Part shown: piece by piece, positions 15,866 through 24,024 of the stretch | Layout: each line of letters opens with the position of its first letter | Numbering within the stretch: the first letter of the stretch is position 1 | Source: a bacterium 1xD8-48 | Lineage (GTDB): Bacteria; Bacillota; Clostridia; Lachnospirales; Lachnospiraceae | Assembly (NCBI GenBank): GCA_009917455.1 | Contig: QZDS01000029.1 | Location: forward strand, 1 to 63,201 | Reading direction: 5' to 3' | DNA length: 63,201 bases | Notes under the pieces: generated by a model | What the model saw: the letters and a program-made list of their open reading frames with translations, nothing else | The model's database searches: none | What the model was told of the DNA's origin: nothing | Program-made: the position numbers and the translations under genes

Positions 15866-16182
15866 AGGATATGGCGGCCAGTTCCGCCTGTGATTGCAAA
15901 AGGTGTTGATGAGAATGGAGGACTTACATCACTTCCACCGGAAACAGATATGATGGGATTGAACGATAGGACAGATTTAACACTGTTTAAAGAATGTGGT
16001 TCCGGTTGAATTGTGTCCGGCCTTATTTTGTATGTGTTTGTCCTGTTTTCGCTGCCAGGGGATTTGACTGGAAGCAGAGCCTGTGATAAAATCGGAGCGC
16101 AGAGGAGGCTGCAATGGCTGGAAATGGTTCCAGGATACTCCAATGCATTAAGGAAGAACGGCAGAAAAGCGGGGGTGATCAA
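15866..16182. other. Intergenic stretch with a short unidentified relic
   Basis: The 317-base gap contains a frame at 15892-16009 reading VIAKGVDENGGLTSLPPETD and then MMGLNDRTDLTLFKECGSG. It looks like real but orphaned coding sequence without a start or ribosome-binding site, probably a fragment of a lost gene at the island boundary. I cannot name its family. Confidence 0.4.
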
Positions 16183-17436
16183 ATGAGCTTGAAAGAAAAA
16201 CTGGAAAATGTGATGGCACAGGCGGTGGAGGACTGCGAGATAGCAGGCATGAATCTGCTGGCGGAAAAGGACGGAGAGGAAATCTGTTATTGTCAGGCGG
16301 GAATGGCGGATAGAGAAAAGGGTATTCCAATGGAGAGGGATACCATTTTAAGGCTGTATTCCCAGAGCAAACCGATAACTGCAGCAGCGGCAATGATTTT
16401 GATGGAAAGAGGAATACTGGATTTGGACCAGCCGGTTTCTGATTTTCTGCCGGCCTTTGCAAAGCAGTCTTACTTTGCAAAGCAGGAAGGCATCGGGGAA
16501 GAGGCAGCGGGCGGTTTGAAGAAGGAGACGAAAGGCAGTGAAGCCGTATCTTCTATGGAAGTGAAGCCGGTTATGCAGCCTATGCGGGTATATGACCTTC
16601 TGCGGATGACGTCGGGGCTTGTTTATCCTGACGAGACGACTGCGGCGGGACGTCAGGCAGCAGTTGTTTTTGAGGAGATGGACAGGCGGCTTTATGCAAA
16701 GGACGCAATGACCACGAGGGAAGTGGCGGACAAACTGGCCGGATGCACTCTGGCCTTTGAACCGGGCTGCTCCTGGCGCTACGGCACGTCGGCGGATGTG
16801 CTGGGAGCGGTTATCGAGGCGGCCTGCGGGCAAAGCTTTGGTGAGTTTCTCAAAAAGGAGCTATTTGACCCTCTTGGAATGAAAGATACGGCTTTCTGGG
16901 TGCCCCGGGAAAAGCAGGATCGTCTGGCGGAAACCTATGAGACCGTTGTGGAAAACGGAAAAAAGACGCTGCTGCGGTATGAGGGGAATAATCTGGCTGT
17001 CTGTAACCGGATGAAGAATCCGCCGGCCTTTGAATCCGGCGGCGCGGGCCTGTCTGCCACGCTGGACGATTATATGCGCTTTGCCCGTATGCTTTTGCAG
17101 GAAGGCACGCTGGACGGCGCCCGGATTCTGAAACCGGCGACGGTCCGGTATATGACGGGGGCGGAGCTGATGGAATACCAGCAGAGCGCTTTCAATCACT
17201 GGATTGGATTAGAGGGATTCAGTTATGGAAATCTCATGCGGATTTGTAAAAGACCGATGCAGGCGGGAATTTTTGCCGCCGAGGGCGAGTATGGATGGGA
17301 CGGCTGGCTGGGCACCTATTTTGCCAATTTCCCGAAAGAGAAGCTGACGATTCTGATGGGAATCCAGAAAAGGGATGCGGGAACCTTTGCCCTTACAAGG
17401 AAGCTGAGGAACCTGTTGGTGGCTGAGGTGCTGTAA
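16183..17436 (+). CDS. Serine hydrolase, beta-lactamase/PBP4-like (class C fold)
   Basis: A 417-residue cytoplasmic-looking protein of the beta-lactamase-related family. The SxxK motif is SQSK (Ser60, Lys63). The Tyr motif region is WRYGTSADVLG, followed by the helix GQSFGEFLKKELFDPLGM typical of the family. The C-terminal GWDG segment takes the place of the usual HxG/KTG. A polar insertion of about 40 residues lies near 108-145. No signal peptide is visible, so it is more likely an esterase/peptidase homolog than a secreted beta-lactamase. ATG 16183 follows GCGGGGGTGA; an upstream in-frame ATG lacks such a site. Confidence 0.82.
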   Translation: MSLKEKLENVMAQAVEDCEIAGMNLLAEKDGEEICYCQAGMADREKGIPMERDTILRLYSQSKPITAAAAMILMERGILDLDQPVSDFLPAFAKQSYFAKQEGIGEEAAGGLKKETKGSEAVSSMEVKPVMQPMRVYDLLRMTSGLVYPDETTAAGRQAAVVFEEMDRRLYAKDAMTTREVADKLAGCTLAFEPGCSWRYGTSADVLGAVIEAACGQSFGEFLKKELFDPLGMKDTAFWVPREKQDRLAETYETVVENGKKTLLRYEGNNLAVCNRMKNPPAFESGGAGLSATLDDYMRFARMLLQEGTLDGARILKPATVRYMTGAELMEYQQSAFNHWIGLEGFSYGNLMRICKRPMQAGIFAAEGEYGWDGWLGTYFANFPKEKLTILMGIQKRDAGTFALTRKLRNLLVAEVL

Positions 17437-17506
17437 AATGAGAGGGGAAGGGCTGCGATCATTCCATGTACAATGCCAAAACTTCCCTGAGCCGCAAGAC
17501 GCACCC

Positions 17507-18739
17507 TCACCGGTGCACCCGCCATATTTCAATCCCCGGAAGGCTTTTCCGTACGCAGACTCTGACGGTATCACCGGGCTTTACGGATTTGTACAGGCTG
17601 CTCGAAACGTCCATTTTCTGCTCTTTGTCCCGCCAGACAACAATGATATCGTAGCTTGTGGTGTGGGAACCCCGGTAGGAGTCCTTGTCAAGAACGATAA
17701 CGGTATCGTGAACCGGCTTACCGGAAGTCACATAGCATGCGACGGGCAGCAGGAAAAAGGAGAGAAAAAACAGCGCCGCTGCGAGACCGACCAGCAAAAG
17801 CGGGTGTTCTTTTATTCTGCGGAGCCGGAGCATGACAAGGCAGGGAATCAGCAGAATAAAGAGCAGAACTGCCGATGCGAAAATCCACGTATTTTCTTCC
17901 ATATTTGTGGTGGTTACAAAGCGCAGGGAGAAAAGCAGACTGATGAAGCAGGCCGCCATGGGAAAAGGAATATGGTATTCGTCGCAGTTTTTGGCCTTTT
18001 CCAGCGTCAGCCTGGGGTAGAAAAAAAGGAACACGAAATAAGGAAACAGTAAAGTCAGAATAAATACGGCCAGTCTCCCCTTAAGGGGAAGAAAAACAGC
18101 CGACAGGGAAAGGATTATCAAAGCGATATGTACGGCGCGGATAATCCTTTTTTGCTTACCGACCGCTTCGGCGGAGTATCTGGCGCGAAGATAAGCATCC
18201 TTGTCCGTGAGATTCAGACGCTTATTTTTGCGGGCAGCGGGCCGGGCGGACATGCCGGAAGCGGCGTCGGGAGAGGAGGCGTAAGGGATGTCCGCGCGCT
18301 CTCCGTAAGCAGAACGGGCGGGGATAATTTTTACGTATTTTTCATCCAGAAGGCAGAGGGCTTCGTAAAAAGCAGGCATATTGTTTTCAAAAACGGCCAG
18401 CTTTCTGTCGTCGTAGCCGTATATAATGAATTTTTCCCTTTTCTGGACAACAGACCGGATTTCGGAGTAGGAAAAGCGCCGTGTCCGCCCGAAAGGCGGC
18501 GTGTAAGTGGCATAATTGTCGTAAAAAACCAGCTGCCGCCGGATACAGTAAACGGTCAGCAAAAGGCCAGGTAAGGTAAAGCCGCCGAAAATCAGCGCGC
18601 AGAGGATAAGGGATTCCATATCGTTTTTCCCGAGATAAGAGGCGACGGATAAAACGAGGCAGGCCGCAAAGAAAAGGGTGCAGAGAATGCTGATAATGAG
18701 AATAATTATGCTGTCCTTTACGATTAACGGTTTTTTCAT
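17507..18739 (-). CDS. Unrecognised multi-pass membrane protein
   Basis: A 410-residue protein. Two N-terminal membrane helices (about 9-31 and 42-65) are followed by a PH-like/beta segment (YDNYATYTPPFGRTRRFSYS). A polar linker around 150-190 leads to five or six further hydrophobic segments (about 200-345) and a C-terminal beta domain (VIVLDKDSYRGSHTTSYDII, then VKPGDTVRVCV). The N-terminal helix pair plus PH-like strand resembles DUF-type membrane PH proteins. It is convergent with the serine hydrolase, 70 bases apart. The ribosome-binding site on the minus strand is GGAGGCAGCTTT before ATG. Confidence 0.75.
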   Translation of the reverse strand: MKKPLIVKDSIIILIISILCTLFFAACLVLSVASYLGKNDMESLILCALIFGGFTLPGLLLTVYCIRRQLVFYDNYATYTPPFGRTRRFSYSEIRSVVQKREKFIIYGYDDRKLAVFENNMPAFYEALCLLDEKYVKIIPARSAYGERADIPYASSPDAASGMSARPAARKNKRLNLTDKDAYLRARYSAEAVGKQKRIIRAVHIALIILSLSAVFLPLKGRLAVFILTLLFPYFVFLFFYPRLTLEKAKNCDEYHIPFPMAACFISLLFSLRFVTTTNMEENTWIFASAVLLFILLIPCLVMLRLRRIKEHPLLLVGLAAALFFLSFFLLPVACYVTSGKPVHDTVIVLDKDSYRGSHTTSYDIIVVWRDKEQKMDVSSSLYKSVKPGDTVRVCVRKSLPGIEIWRVHR

Positions 18740-18786
18740 AAAGCTGCCTCCTGCGCCATGGCACGTGAATCTGTCTGTTGCCGCTT

Positions 18787-18815
18787 ATTATACAATGACG
18801 GGCCGGGGCATGCAA
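18787..18815 (-). promoter_or_regulatory. Promoter of the minus-strand membrane protein gene
   Basis: Read on the minus strand, TTGCAT (18815-18810), a 17-base spacer and TATAAT (18792-18787) form a good sigma-A promoter about 50 bases before the start codon. Confidence 0.7.
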
Positions 18816-18874
18816 GCGGGAGGGAGAAAACCATAATTTCCAGAAATTGATTTGGCAGGAATCGTGCAAAAATA

Positions 18875-19031
18875 TTGACATTTTTACAAAAAAATGCTAC
18901 CTTTAGCTGTGGAGAATTGCCAGTTGGATAAAGGGGTAACGAAGAAAGCCATGGAAGAACAGCAAGGGAAGGATATACATATTTCAGAAAGCAGCAGAAA
19001 GTAGAAGTATGTGCTCTTTTGGCTGCTTTTC
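18875..19031 (+). promoter_or_regulatory. Promoter and long leader with hairpin ahead of the signalling operon
   Basis: TTGACA at 18875-18880 is followed by a weak -10 candidate near 18898 (TACCTT). About 250 bases of untranslated leader follow before the kinase start. The leader contains a hairpin in which GAAAGCAGC (18987-18995) pairs with GCTGCTTTTC (19022-19031), with AGAAAG and CTTTT pairing inside, then a pyrimidine run. It could be an attenuator. The rest of this 410-base gap (18740-19149) shows no gene and no riboswitch consensus I recognise. Confidence 0.45.
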
Positions 19032-19149
19032 TTTCGTATCCGCAGAAGGCAAAATCCCTGCGTGGCAGCCCCTGAAGCGCCCGGACGATCGTTTCTGGCA
19101 GTCTGTAAGCCGCTGATGCGGTGTGCCGACTGTGCGGCATGGAGGTTAT

Positions 19150-20586
19150 ATGGAACAGAGCAGTTGCGGTATGTTTTTTGTGGAAGACGCATTGGAAATG
19201 ATTCTCATGTTTGATGAAACGGGGCGGATTACCTGTGCCAATGCCGAGGCGAGGAAAAACCTGGAATACGGGGATGGCTTGCCAGGAAAAAATATCAGCG
19301 AGATTTTTCCTGATACTTTTACATTTTCAGGCGGAAAGCTTGAGGAGAATCATATCTTTGACAGAAAGACTCATAAGCTTGTGGCATACCGCAAAAATTT
19401 TACGTGTTTTCCGGCGGAGGCCAGGGTCGTTGAAAATGCCGCCCGGCCAGGTTCCTATGTGTGTATGGCGAATGTGACGCTGGAAAAGGAATATTTAAGC
19501 CGGAAAAACACCCAGGTAAAGCAGGAAGCGGAGAAAGCGCTTAAGGTAAAATCCGAGTTTGTTGCAAATGTGACTCATGAACTGCGGACGCCGGTAAACG
19601 GGATAGCAGGTCATGTAAAGGATCTGATTGGCATGGAAACGGACGACGCAAAGCTGAAAACCTTAAGGGTGATTGAACACTGCTGCGACGACATGAACAA
19701 GCTGATTAACAACATTCTGGATTTTTCCAAGCTGGAGGCCGGGAAGTTTGCGTTAGAGGAGCGCAGGTTCTGCGTCAGGGATATGTTGGACTATGTGAAG
19801 GGCAATCATATCGGCAAAATCACGGAAAAGGGACTGGAATTTTTTATGACGGTTTCGCCGAAGGTGCCTGAATATATTATCGGAGATGAACTCCGCATTG
19901 CACAGATACTAAACAATCTGTTATCAAACGCCCTCAAATTCACCTCTGTGGGCAAGATTACCGTCCAGGTACTTAAGACAGCGCAGGTCAATGACAGAGA
20001 GGAGCTTTTTTTCCTTGTAATCGATTCCGGTATCGGCATTGAACCGCAGGACAAAGATAAGCTGTTTCAGAGCTTTTCACAGGTGGACGCTTCTATTTCC
20101 CGGAAATACGGCGGCACAGGGCTTGGGCTTAATATTTGCAGGCAGCTTGCGGAGTTGATGGGCGGAAGCATAGGGGTGGAGAGCGAAAAGGGCAGGGGAA
20201 GCGCTTTTTCTTTCTCCGTATGGGTCGGTCATTGTGAAGATGAAACAAAAGACGCCCAGGGAGCCGGCAACAGCGCCGCTGCTTCGGATACGCCGCTTTC
20301 TTTTTCCGAATGGCAGGAGGAAGAGGGCAGAGACGCCATAAAAATTTTCGGTACTCCTGAAAATAAGGAGGCTCTTACAAAAAATCTGTCAAAACTGGTT
20401 TTGTGTGTGGAAATGGACAACTGGGAAAAGGCGGAGATGTTTATGGAAACCATCAGGCAGCTTTCGGAGGGCGCTCCACGGGAGGCGGCAAGAGCGGTTC
20501 TGCGGCTCAAGATGGCTGTTCAGAAAGAAAATTATGACAAGGCGGCCGCCGGAATTGAGGAGCTTGAGGCTTTCCTTCAAAGCTAA
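19150..20586 (+). CDS. Sensor histidine kinase with PAS-like input and Hpt-like C-terminal bundle
   Basis: A 478-residue soluble kinase with no membrane segment. Residues about 12-115 form a PAS-like domain (LMFDETGRITCANAEARKNL). HisKA has VTHELRTPVNGIAGH (His143), and the HATPase has NNLLSNALKFTS, DSGIGIEP and GGTGLGLNI. Residues about 390-478 form a helical bundle laid out like an Hpt domain but without the phospho-acceptor 'HxxKG'; METIRQL sits at that place. ATG 19150 is 4 bases after GGAGGT. It is the first gene of the operon running to the MCP and presumably pairs with the receiver protein at 20624. Confidence 0.88.
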   Translation: MEQSSCGMFFVEDALEMILMFDETGRITCANAEARKNLEYGDGLPGKNISEIFPDTFTFSGGKLEENHIFDRKTHKLVAYRKNFTCFPAEARVVENAARPGSYVCMANVTLEKEYLSRKNTQVKQEAEKALKVKSEFVANVTHELRTPVNGIAGHVKDLIGMETDDAKLKTLRVIEHCCDDMNKLINNILDFSKLEAGKFALEERRFCVRDMLDYVKGNHIGKITEKGLEFFMTVSPKVPEYIIGDELRIAQILNNLLSNALKFTSVGKITVQVLKTAQVNDREELFFLVIDSGIGIEPQDKDKLFQSFSQVDASISRKYGGTGLGLNICRQLAELMGGSIGVESEKGRGSAFSFSVWVGHCEDETKDAQGAGNSAAASDTPLSFSEWQEEEGRDAIKIFGTPENKEALTKNLSKLVLCVEMDNWEKAEMFMETIRQLSEGAPREAARAVLRLKMAVQKENYDKAAAGIEELEAFLQS

Positions 20587-20623
20587 TTTTAAGACCGGCC
20601 TTCGGCGGCAAAGAGGACTCGTT

Positions 20624-21688
20624 ATGGGATATGGGGAAAAGCGCGCGGGTAAGGCGACAGTCCTTATCGTGGATGATGTGGAAATCAACAGGATTATCCT
20701 TGGAGAAATCATCAAAAACATGGGCTGCGACTTCGTGTTGGCAAAGAGCGGCGAGGAGGCTCTTTTGAGGGTCAGGGAACGGCTTCCGATGCTGGTTCTG
20801 ACGGATATTTCAATGCCTGGAATTGACGGATACGAACTGTGCCGGATTTTGAAGGACAGTGAGGAAACCAGAGATATTCCGATTATTTTTATCTCGGCTT
20901 TTGATGAGACGCAGAACATTGTGCAGGGCTTTTCGATTGGCGGGGAGGATTATATTACCAAACCCTTTATTCCCGAGGAGGTGGAGGCCAGGGTGGGCGT
21001 GCATTTGCGTCTCTATGAGATGGCCAGGCAGCTTCGGGGAATGAACAGGCGGCTCCAGATTTCCGTAAACGAACAGCTTTTGCAGATGGAGCAGGAAAAG
21101 AAAAATTTCCTGTATGCCCTGGCGGATGTGGCGGCGCAGAATACCTCATATAATAAGAAGGATATGGAACGGCTGCAGAAAAACTGCCGGACGCTTGCGC
21201 AGGGGATGCAGTTTTCACCTTTATTTGAAGAAAAAATTTCAGATACTTACATAGATACTATAGAACTGGCGGCTCCTCTTTGCGATATCGGAAATATCGG
21301 AATCCCTGGGGAGATTTTATCAAAAGAGGGGGATTTGACAAAGGAAGAGGCGGCTGTGGCCAGAAATCATACAAACATAGGCGCAAAGCTGCTCAAGGAT
21401 ATTCACGGCAGCAGCGATTATAACGATTTTATCAGAATATCCATGGATATTGCGCATTACCACCATGAAAACTGGGACGGAAGCGGATATCCGGAGGGAC
21501 TTAAAGGAGAGGAAATTCCTCTCGCCGCGCAGATTGTACATATAATGAGCAGATTTTGCGCACTGACAGGAAGAGAAAAACAAAACAGGGAAGAAGCCCT
21601 TGCCGTTATGAGGCAGGAGGCGGGTAAAATTTTTGGCCCTGACATTTTTGAAATATGCTGCAGGATATCGCGTCAGTTATTGGACTAA
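20624..21688 (+). CDS. Response regulator with degenerate HD-GYP domain
   Basis: A 354-residue protein. The receiver domain has Asp61 (LTDISMPGIDG), with Ser and Lys in FISAFD and TKPF. A coiled linker (about 128-165) leads to an HD-GYP-like domain. The late motifs are kept (HTNIGAKLL; HHENWDGSGYP at 280-290), but two metal ligands are lost. The core HD is CD (LCDIGNIGIP, Cys220-Asp221, with the usual Lys as Asn). The early TGxH His position reads Asp180. Cyclic-di-GMP hydrolysis is therefore doubtful; it may act as a sensor or scaffold. ATG 20624 follows AGAGGA. It lies 37 bases after the kinase. Confidence 0.87.
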   Translation: MGYGEKRAGKATVLIVDDVEINRIILGEIIKNMGCDFVLAKSGEEALLRVRERLPMLVLTDISMPGIDGYELCRILKDSEETRDIPIIFISAFDETQNIVQGFSIGGEDYITKPFIPEEVEARVGVHLRLYEMARQLRGMNRRLQISVNEQLLQMEQEKKNFLYALADVAAQNTSYNKKDMERLQKNCRTLAQGMQFSPLFEEKISDTYIDTIELAAPLCDIGNIGIPGEILSKEGDLTKEEAAVARNHTNIGAKLLKDIHGSSDYNDFIRISMDIAHYHHENWDGSGYPEGLKGEEIPLAAQIVHIMSRFCALTGREKQNREEALAVMRQEAGKIFGPDIFEICCRISRQLLD

Positions 21689-21710
21689 ATACATTTTGAA
21701 GTGAAGGGGG

Positions 21711-22535
21711 ATGAGATTTTTGATAACTGATGAGGAGTTTAGAAGAATATCAACTTACATGAAACAAAATTACGGCATTGACCTTACACAAAAAAAGGTG
21801 ATTGTCAACGGACGGCTGCAGAAGCACATGAAAACAGGCGGCTGGAAAACCGTAAACGAGTTTATGGACGCCGTGGAGAGGGACCGCTCGGGCGTTGAGG
21901 AAAAAATGCTGGTGAACCTGCTGACCACAAACCACACGTATTTTATGCGGGAGTTTGAGCATTTTAATTATTTTAAAAGTACGGTGCTTCCCTGGCTGAA
22001 AATGAAGGAAAATGCAAAAAAAGAGCTGCGTATCTGGTGCGGCGCCGCTTCCACGGGAGAAGAGCCGTATATGATTGCTATGGTTCTTGCAGATTTCTTC
22101 GGAATAGAATATAATAAATGGGACACCAAAATACTGGCTACGGATATTTCGACCAAGGTACTCCGGCAGGCCATGGCGGGGGTTTACGCCGCGGAGCAGC
22201 TCCAGAAGGTTCCCGATGCCTGGAAAAAGAAGTTTTTCAAGGAAGTTGCGGGCGGCAGTCAGTATCAGGTAAAGCAGGAATTGAAAGAAGAGGTGATTTA
22301 CCGCCAGTTCAATCTGATGGACCCTTTCCCTTTCAGAAAAAAAATGCATACTATATTTTTACGCAATGTTATGATATATTTTGATGAGAAGACTAAAGCG
22401 GGGCTGGTTCAGAAGGTATATGACGCATTGGAGCCGGGCGGGTATCTGTTTATAGGAACAACGGAGACGTTGGACAGGAGCAATACGCCGTTCCAGATTA
22501 TCCAGCCGTCAATATTCAGAAAGAATGAAAGGTAG
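21711..22535 (+). CDS. cheR: Chemotaxis protein methyltransferase CheR
   Basis: A 274-residue protein: N-terminal four-helix CheR domain (TDEEFRRISTYMKQNYGID, then NLLTTNHTYFMRE), then a Rossmann methyltransferase domain with the SAM loop IWCGAASTGEEPYMIA, ATDIS and FLRNVMIYFD. It methylates glutamates on the MCP using S-adenosylmethionine, opposing CheB. AAGGGGG precedes ATG 21711, and 22 bases separate it from the regulator upstream. The next gene begins 7 bases after its stop. Confidence 0.95.
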   Translation: MRFLITDEEFRRISTYMKQNYGIDLTQKKVIVNGRLQKHMKTGGWKTVNEFMDAVERDRSGVEEKMLVNLLTTNHTYFMREFEHFNYFKSTVLPWLKMKENAKKELRIWCGAASTGEEPYMIAMVLADFFGIEYNKWDTKILATDISTKVLRQAMAGVYAAEQLQKVPDAWKKKFFKEVAGGSQYQVKQELKEEVIYRQFNLMDPFPFRKKMHTIFLRNVMIYFDEKTKAGLVQKVYDALEPGGYLFIGTTETLDRSNTPFQIIQPSIFRKNER

Positions 22536-22542
22536 GGGAGGT

Positions 22543-23577
22543 ATGAATCCAATCAGGGTTTTGGTAGTGGATGATTCGGCTGTTTTCAGAGGGCTGCTTA
22601 TCCAGAATTTGCGCAAGGACCCCTCCATACAGATAGTGGGGGAGGCGAAGGACGCTTTTGAGGCGAGAGATAAAATTATCGAATGCAAGCCGGATGTAAT
22701 GACGCTTGACGTGGAACTTCCGCGGATGAACGGAATCGAGTTCCTTCGCAAACTGATGCCCCAGTATCCGCTCCGGGTGGTGGTAATCAGTTCTCTGAGC
22801 GATAAGGTATTCGACGCCATGCAGGCGGGAGCCGTGGATTTTGTGGCAAAACCGGCAATTACAAGTCCGCGTCAGTATGAGGACTGGGTAAAGAACGAGT
22901 TTCTGGTAAAAATTAAGATTGCTGCTGCTGCGCAGCTTGGCAATGTCAGAATGAAATCGCTGACCCAGCCGGAACACCGTCTTTCCGTTCAGAATAATAA
23001 CCATATCGTTGCAATCGGCGCGTCAACAGGCGGCACGGAAGCAATTCTTGAGGTGGTGAAAGGGTACGGCACGGATATTCCGGGAATCGTGGTGGTGCAG
23101 CATATGCCGCCGGGATTTACGGCAATGTACGCAAAGCGTGTGAACGATATCTGCCGTATACAGGTAAAGGAAGCGGAAACCGGAGACCGGGTACTGCCGG
23201 GCCATATGCTGATAGCCCCTGGCGGCGACAGGCACATGCGGCTGGTTAAGGTAAACGGGAATTATCAGGTGGAATGTAAGCAGGGGCCCAGGGTGAACGG
23301 ACACTGTCCTTCCGTGGAAGTGCTGTTCGACTCCGTTGCAAAGGTGGCGGGAGCCAACGCGGTGGGAATTATTTTGACCGGTATGGGCGGCGACGGCGCC
23401 AAGGGTCTGCTTGCAATGAGAAAGGCCGGGGCAAGGACAATCGGGCAGGATGAATCCACCTGCGTGGTATACGGGATGCCCAAGGTTGCTTATGATATAG
23501 GAGCGGTTGAGTTTCAGGAGAAGCTTTCGGATATTCCGGGCAGAACCTATGCTTTACTAAATAAAATGCGAAAATAA
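22543..23577 (+). CDS. cheB: Chemotaxis methylesterase/glutamine deamidase CheB
   Basis: A 344-residue protein: receiver domain with Asp56 (VMTLDVELPRMNG), a linker (about 125-160), and the methylesterase domain with the catalytic triad in IGASTGGT (Ser), VVQHMPPGFT (His) and GMGGDGA (Asp). It demethylates MCP glutamates when phosphorylated by CheA. ATG 22543 gives the usual family N-terminus MNPIRVLVVDDS; AGGGGAGG lies just 2 bases before it, a tight but usable spacing. Confidence 0.95.
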   Translation: MNPIRVLVVDDSAVFRGLLIQNLRKDPSIQIVGEAKDAFEARDKIIECKPDVMTLDVELPRMNGIEFLRKLMPQYPLRVVVISSLSDKVFDAMQAGAVDFVAKPAITSPRQYEDWVKNEFLVKIKIAAAAQLGNVRMKSLTQPEHRLSVQNNNHIVAIGASTGGTEAILEVVKGYGTDIPGIVVVQHMPPGFTAMYAKRVNDICRIQVKEAETGDRVLPGHMLIAPGGDRHMRLVKVNGNYQVECKQGPRVNGHCPSVEVLFDSVAKVAGANAVGIILTGMGGDGAKGLLAMRKAGARTIGQDESTCVVYGMPKVAYDIGAVEFQEKLSDIPGRTYALLNKMRK

Positions 23578-23593
23578 ACAAAGGAGAGACGAC

Positions 23594-23986
23594 ATGAAAA
23601 TTCTATTGGCAGAAGACGATTTTGCAACAAGAAAATTTATGGTAAACTTTCTGTCAAAGTATGGTGAGTGCGACGTAACCGTGGACGGAATGGAAGCGGT
23701 GGATGCATTTATGATGGCTTTGGAGGACGGAGAGCCTTACGACCTGATTTGTCTTGATATTATGATGCCGGTTATGGACGGCTATCAGGCGCTTGTAGGC
23801 ATCCGCAATCTGGAAAGGGAGAGAAATATTCCGGCGGAGCAGGCAGTGAAAGTGATTATGACCACGGCGCTGAATGACGAAAGCAACGTGAAAATGGCGT
23901 TTGAACTGGGATGCACCGTATATTCCGGAAAGCCTATCGACCAGGGAAGATTCGAGGAGGCTATGAGAAAGCTGGGACTGATATAA
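23594..23986 (+). CDS. cheY: Single-domain response regulator (CheY-like)
   Basis: A 130-residue lone receiver domain with acidic pocket AEDD (residues 6-9), phospho-acceptor Asp55 (LDIMMPVMDG), Thr in MTTAL and Lys in SGKPI. It lies between cheB and cheA and is the likely CheA phosphate acceptor carrying the output. Divergence from motility CheY (TTA..., SGKP) leaves open whether it addresses a flagellar switch or another target. AAAGGAGAG precedes the ATG. Confidence 0.88.
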   Translation: MKILLAEDDFATRKFMVNFLSKYGECDVTVDGMEAVDAFMMALEDGEPYDLICLDIMMPVMDGYQALVGIRNLERERNIPAEQAVKVIMTTALNDESNVKMAFELGCTVYSGKPIDQGRFEEAMRKLGLI

Positions 23987-24024
23987 AAATATATTACTGA
24001 AAATATACAGGAAAGGAGAAATAT

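Noticed and set aside
17438..18052. Plus-strand open frame of 204 codons opposite the membrane protein gene
   Set aside because: It is antisense to a gene with a good promoter, ribosome-binding site and membrane topology; its composition is typical of a reverse-frame artefact.
18900..19149. Riboswitch (c-di-GMP GEMM type) ahead of the signalling operon
   Set aside because: A few GEMM-like words occur, but the conserved core and the paired helices are not in the right order.
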